A stretch of 36,430 bases of DNA, from positions 1 to 36,430 of the forward strand of contig NZ_NGFP01000063.1 in NCBI RefSeq assembly GCF_002149035.1, read 5' to 3'. Position numbers and translations under genes: made by a program. Origin of the DNA: Streptosporangium minutum. GTDB lineage: Bacteria > Actinomycetota > Actinomycetes > Streptosporangiales > Streptosporangiaceae. The notes under the pieces were generated by a model. It saw nothing but the letters and a program-made list of their open reading frames with translations, was not told the DNA's origin and did no database searches. Positions 34,122 through 36,430 of the stretch are shown here, in pieces (positions within the stretch are counted from its first letter, which is position 1; every line of letters starts with the position of its first letter).

Positions 34122-35054
34122 TCAGTCCTGACCGCTCGCCCTGCGCTCCTCCGCCAGGTGCAGGCCCGCCTCGATGACGGCGTTCATGATGGGCGCCAGC
34201 CGTACCTCCCCCAGGCCGGGGGCGCGGCGGGCCATCTCGGCGACCAGGCGGCGCTCGCGGTCCATGTCGCGGCCGGCGAAGCCGCCGACGGGCTTGAGCC
34301 GCTGGATGGTGCCGGCGAGCTCGGCACGGCGTTCGAGGAGGACCGCCAGGGCCGCGTCGACCCGGTCGACGGCGCCGCGGGCGGCGAGGACGGAGTCGGG
34401 GGTCTCGCGGCGGGTGACCGCGCCGACGATCCTCACGGCCTCCTGCGCGGCGAGGACAGCCCGCTCGCCGGCGCCGGGGGCCAGCAGCAGGCCGTCGGCG
34501 CCGGCCGCGACGGCGGCGGCGGCCAGTGCGGGGTCCTCACCGAGATCGGCCAGGACGGGGCGGCCGGACTTCTCCCGGGCGGCGCGCATCAGGGCCAGGT
34601 CGAGGGTCACCCCGGCCAGGTGCGTACGGCTGCCGCTCTCACAGAGCACGACCTGGTCGTTGCCCTCGGCCACGCAGTAGTCGGCGATGGCCAGCCACTC
34701 CTCCAGAGTCGCGGCAGGGCCGCGCTGGACGAGCACCGGCAGCCCCAGGCGGGCGACCGCGCGGACCAGCCGGAAGTCCTGCATCCAGGCCGCGCCGACC
34801 ACCACGCCGTCGGCGCTCCCGGCGATCTCCGGCAGGTCCGCCGCCGAGAACGGCTCCACCAGGATCGGCCCGGCCCACTCGGCGCGGACCGCCGCCACCG
34901 CCTCGGCGGCGGGCACCCTCCCGTGGTGGTCGCGCAGGTTGACCCAGCGGGCGTCCGCGCCCGGGCCACCGACCACCACGGCCGGTCCGGCCCCCACCGT
35001 GAGCGTCCCCAGCTTCACGGCCCCGCGCTCCAGGTGTGCGGTCAACAAGGACAT
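34122..35054 (-). CDS. Chorismate mutase (AroQ) fused to a degenerate DAHP synthase-like domain
   Basis: A 310-residue fusion. Residues 12-225 follow the class I DAHP synthase layout (FSAADLPEIAGSADGVVVGAAWMQDFRLV, VLVQRGPAATLEEWLAIADY, GNDQVVLCESGSRTH, AVAAGADGLLLAPG). The catalytic signatures have changed: the AGPC cysteine segment is GGPGAD, the KPRTSPYSF loop is missing, KRG is QRG, the DPSH metal site is ADLGED and the VHP metal site is LAPG. It is probably catalytically dead. Residues 225-305 are an AroQ chorismate mutase (RGAVDRVDAALAVLLERRAEL, QRLKPVGG, RDMDRERRLV) with its Arg/Lys/Glu set present, converting chorismate to prephenate for Phe/Tyr. GAGGAG precedes the ATG. An attenuator-like leader lies upstream. 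Confidence 0.85.
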   Translation of the reverse strand: MSLLTAHLERGAVKLGTLTVGAGPAVVVGGPGADARWVNLRDHHGRVPAAEAVAAVRAEWAGPILVEPFSAADLPEIAGSADGVVVGAAWMQDFRLVRAVARLGLPVLVQRGPAATLEEWLAIADYCVAEGNDQVVLCESGSRTHLAGVTLDLALMRAAREKSGRPVLADLGEDPALAAAAVAAGADGLLLAPGAGERAVLAAQEAVRIVGAVTRRETPDSVLAARGAVDRVDAALAVLLERRAELAGTIQRLKPVGGFAGRDMDRERRLVAEMARRAPGLGEVRLAPIMNAVIEAGLHLAEERRASGQD

Positions 35055-35105
35055 CTCGGCTCCTCATGCTCAGCCGGCACCCATCCGCGAGCCGGCGAAT
35101 CGTCA

Positions 35106-35138
35106 GAAACAAAAAAGGCAGAGACTGGGTCTCTGCCT
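35106..35138 (-). terminator. Intrinsic terminator of the chorismate mutase leader (attenuator)
   Basis: On the minus strand AGGCAGAGAC, a CCA loop, GTCTCTGCCT and then TTTTTG form a 10-bp stem with a T tract, the only textbook intrinsic terminator in the window. It lies about 50 nt upstream of the chorismate mutase start and 35 nt beyond the leader peptide stop, so it would end transcription before the gene unless prevented. Confidence 0.85.
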
Positions 35139-35141
35139 CGT

Positions 35142-35197
35142 GCCGGCTCCGGATGGTCGCTAGATCACGCTGTCACGACCGGCCCTCCGGAGCCGGC
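35142..35197 (-). promoter_or_regulatory. Competing hairpin of the attenuator leader RNA
   Basis: GCCGGCTCCGGA and TCCGGAGCCGGC (plus-strand 35142-35153 and 35186-35197) are a perfect 12-bp inverted repeat. One arm lies within codons 9-13 of the leader peptide; the other abuts the terminator stem. The latter arm can also pair through AGCCGGCAC with GTGCCGGCT next to the gene's ribosome site (plus-strand 35072-35080 and 35140-35148). These mutually exclusive pairings are what a ribosome-controlled attenuator requires. Confidence 0.65.
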
Positions 35198-35223
35198 TCG
35201 ATAAACGCGAAATAGCAAGTCAT
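35173..35223 (-). CDS. Attenuator leader peptide, 16 aa, Tyr-Phe-Ala-Phe
   Basis: ATG at 35223, TGA at 35175-35173; the peptide is MTCYFAFIEPAPEGRS. Codons 4-7 are TAT TTC GCG TTT: one Tyr and two Phe codons in four positions, just before a stretch that forms one arm of an RNA hairpin. The next gene makes prephenate, the precursor of exactly these two amino acids, so stalling at scarce Tyr/Phe-tRNA would relieve termination, as in pheA/trp leaders. The ATG lies 7 nt after a TATCGT -10 box, so it is probably leaderless. Confidence 0.75.
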   Translation of the reverse strand: MTCYFAFIEPAPEGRS

Positions 35224-35230
35224 GATATTG

Positions 35231-35236
35231 ACGATA
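35231..35236 (-). promoter_or_regulatory. -10 element of the chorismate mutase leader transcript
   Basis: TATCGT (minus strand, 35236-35231) matches TANNNT and places the transcription start at or next to the ATG of the leader peptide (35223). The -35 region (TGGCGT around 35259-35254) is poor. Confidence 0.45.
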
Positions 35237-35369
35237 GGCCATCTCCCCACCACACGCCACCTGCTGGACAACACGTCTCGGATTGTGGACACTCAGGTCG
35301 CGCGGGAGTCGATCACCCTTCTCGGCCTATGAGAGTATTCGGGGGTTTAGAAAGGGGTAGGTGCGGTTG

Positions 35370-36430
35370 ATGGCCGAAGCACAGTCTTCTGAGGGACGTC
35401 GCATTGCCGCCCGCTACCACCTGCGCGAGCCCATCGGCCGGGGTGGCATGGGCATCGTCTGGCGGGCCCACGACGAACTCCTGGACCGCGAGGTCGCGGT
35501 CAAAGAGGTCCGCTACGCGGACATGCTCGGCGAGGACAACCAGGAAGACTTCAACCGGCGCACCAAGCGCGAGGCGCGTGCCGCCGGGCGGCTGACGCAC
35601 CCGAACGTGGTGGTCGTCCACGACGTGGTCGAGGAGGACGGGCGCCCCTGGATCGTCATGCAGCTGGTGGAGTCCCGCTCCCTCGGCAAGGTCCTGCGGC
35701 AGGACGGCCCACTGCCCCCCGAGCAGGTGGCGGAGATCGGCCTCCAGATGCTGGACGCGCTGCGCGCCGCGCACGCCCAGGGAGTGCTGCACCGGGACGT
35801 CAAGCCTGAGAACGTGCTGATGGCCCATGACGGCCGGGTGGTGCTGACCGACTTCGGCATCGCGACGCTGGAGACCGAGACCGCGCTGACCATGACCGGC
35901 ATCGCGGGCACGCCCGCGTTCATCCCGCCGGAGCGGATCAAGGGCGGCAGCGCGCAGCGCGAGTCGGACCTGTGGTCGCTCGGGGCGACGCTGTACGCGG
36001 CCGTGGAGGGCAAGCCCCCGCACGACCGGGGCGGGGCGCTGCCGACCATGCACGCCGTGCTGAACGACGAGCCGGAGCCGCCGGTCCGCGCCGGACGGCT
36101 GCTGGCCACGGTGCTCGACGGGCTGCTGCGCAAGGACCCGGCCCGGCGCATGTCCTACGACGAGGCCGCGAGGCTGCTGCACGAGGTGGCCGACGGCGGC
36201 AAGCAGCGGGCCGCCAAGCCTGCCAAGCCCGCCAAGACCGCGGTCATGCCGGCCTTGACCGCCTCGGCGACGGCCGAGACCGATCCCGGGATCAAATACG
36301 AGCCGGAGGGCTTCCCCGCGACCGGCGTGCAGCTGGGTTCCGCCGCGCCCGCCCCCGCGAAGAGCTCGCCTTCCGCGGCGCCGGCGCCGCGGGAGCCCGT
36401 CGTGGAGGTACGGCAGGAGCCCGCCCCCAG
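35370..36430 (+). CDS. Serine/threonine protein kinase (PknB-type, C-terminus beyond window)
   Basis: At least 353 residues, open to the right edge. A eukaryotic-type kinase domain spans about residues 15-275: IGRGGMGIVWRAHD (glycine loop), EVAVKEV (ATP-binding Lys), HRDVKPENVL (catalytic loop), TDFGIA (metal site), GTPAFIPPER (activation segment, with Thr in TMTGIAGTP) and DLWSLGATLY. After the kinase comes a low-complexity Ala/Pro/Lys stretch (KPAKPAKT, then PAPAKSSPSAAPAP), the usual juxtamembrane linker, so a transmembrane helix and sensor domain may follow outside the window. Start ATG 35370. Divergent from the attenuated chorismate mutase gene. Confidence 0.93.
   Translation, partial: MAEAQSSEGRRIAARYHLREPIGRGGMGIVWRAHDELLDREVAVKEVRYADMLGEDNQEDFNRRTKREARAAGRLTHPNVVVVHDVVEEDGRPWIVMQLVESRSLGKVLRQDGPLPPEQVAEIGLQMLDALRAAHAQGVLHRDVKPENVLMAHDGRVVLTDFGIATLETETALTMTGIAGTPAFIPPERIKGGSAQRESDLWSLGATLYAAVEGKPPHDRGGALPTMHAVLNDEPEPPVRAGRLLATVLDGLLRKDPARRMSYDEAARLLHEVADGGKQRAAKPAKPAKTAVMPALTASATAETDPGIKYEPEGFPATGVQLGSAAPAPAKSSPSAAPAPREPVVEVRQEPAP

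Overview
The window is high-GC actinobacterial DNA. It has GC-rich third codon positions, GTG and apparently leaderless starts, 4-nt ATGA/GTGA stop-start overlaps, an actinobacterial PriA-type HisA, a SigE-family ECF sigma factor, a CU044_5270-like protein and a DnaE1 with an intact PHP site. The gene set fits a filamentous member of the Streptosporangiales (Streptosporangium, Nonomuraea or Microbispora-like). Genus cannot be settled from the sequence alone, and the locus looks chromosomal.

Layout. 1-2540 (minus): a three-gene lipid-modification operon (FAD oxidoreductase, DUF1365, cyclopropane-fatty-acid synthase cut by the window edge), with each junction overlapping by 4 nt. 3214-4933 (plus): a 53-aa membrane protein and a glutamine synthetase-family enzyme. 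5000-5823 (plus): a toxin-antitoxin pair. 5824-7346: a gene graveyard holding a relic of hisF with a stop codon, a frameshifted HATPase remnant, the C-terminal part of a regulator, and a long inverted-repeat element. 7347-13534 (minus): histidine operon hisD-microORF-hisC-hisB-(TM)-hisH-(TM)-priA-ridA-hisF. 13634-15621 (plus): ybaK and an amidase. 16255-19921 (plus): a MurA with Asp in place of the fosfomycin-target Cys, followed by a class A penicillin-binding protein. 20020-22485: an ECF sigma/anti-sigma pair divergent from a CU044_5270-like gene; both directions carry the same bipartite promoter with identical spacing. 22808-24845: an RDD membrane protein and a secreted serine hydrolase, converging on a strong hairpin. 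25005-28728 (minus): secreted discoidin-phosphoesterase, MFS transporter, a small repeat ORF and a membrane-anchored beta-propeller. 28932-32453 (minus): dnaE1. 32636-34015 (plus): amino-acid permease. 34122-35223 (minus): a chorismate mutase fused to a degenerate DAHP-synthase-like domain, preceded by what looks like a complete Phe/Tyr attenuator. 35370-end (plus): a Ser/Thr protein kinase, truncated by the window.

The most unusual elements are: (i) the attenuator (leader peptide MTCYFAFIEPAPEGRS plus an intrinsic terminator) in front of the pseudo-DAHPS/chorismate mutase fusion; (ii) the mirror-image ECF promoters; (iii) the hisD-hisC junction, where an 11-bp hairpin presents in its loop the hisD stop and the start of a 24-codon ORF that resembles the HisD C-terminus; (iv) the 39-bp triplicated repeat read as a small ORF coupled to the beta-propeller gene; and (v) the hisF relic about 1.7 kb from its intact parent. 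No tRNA, rRNA, intact insertion sequence or CRISPR array was seen.
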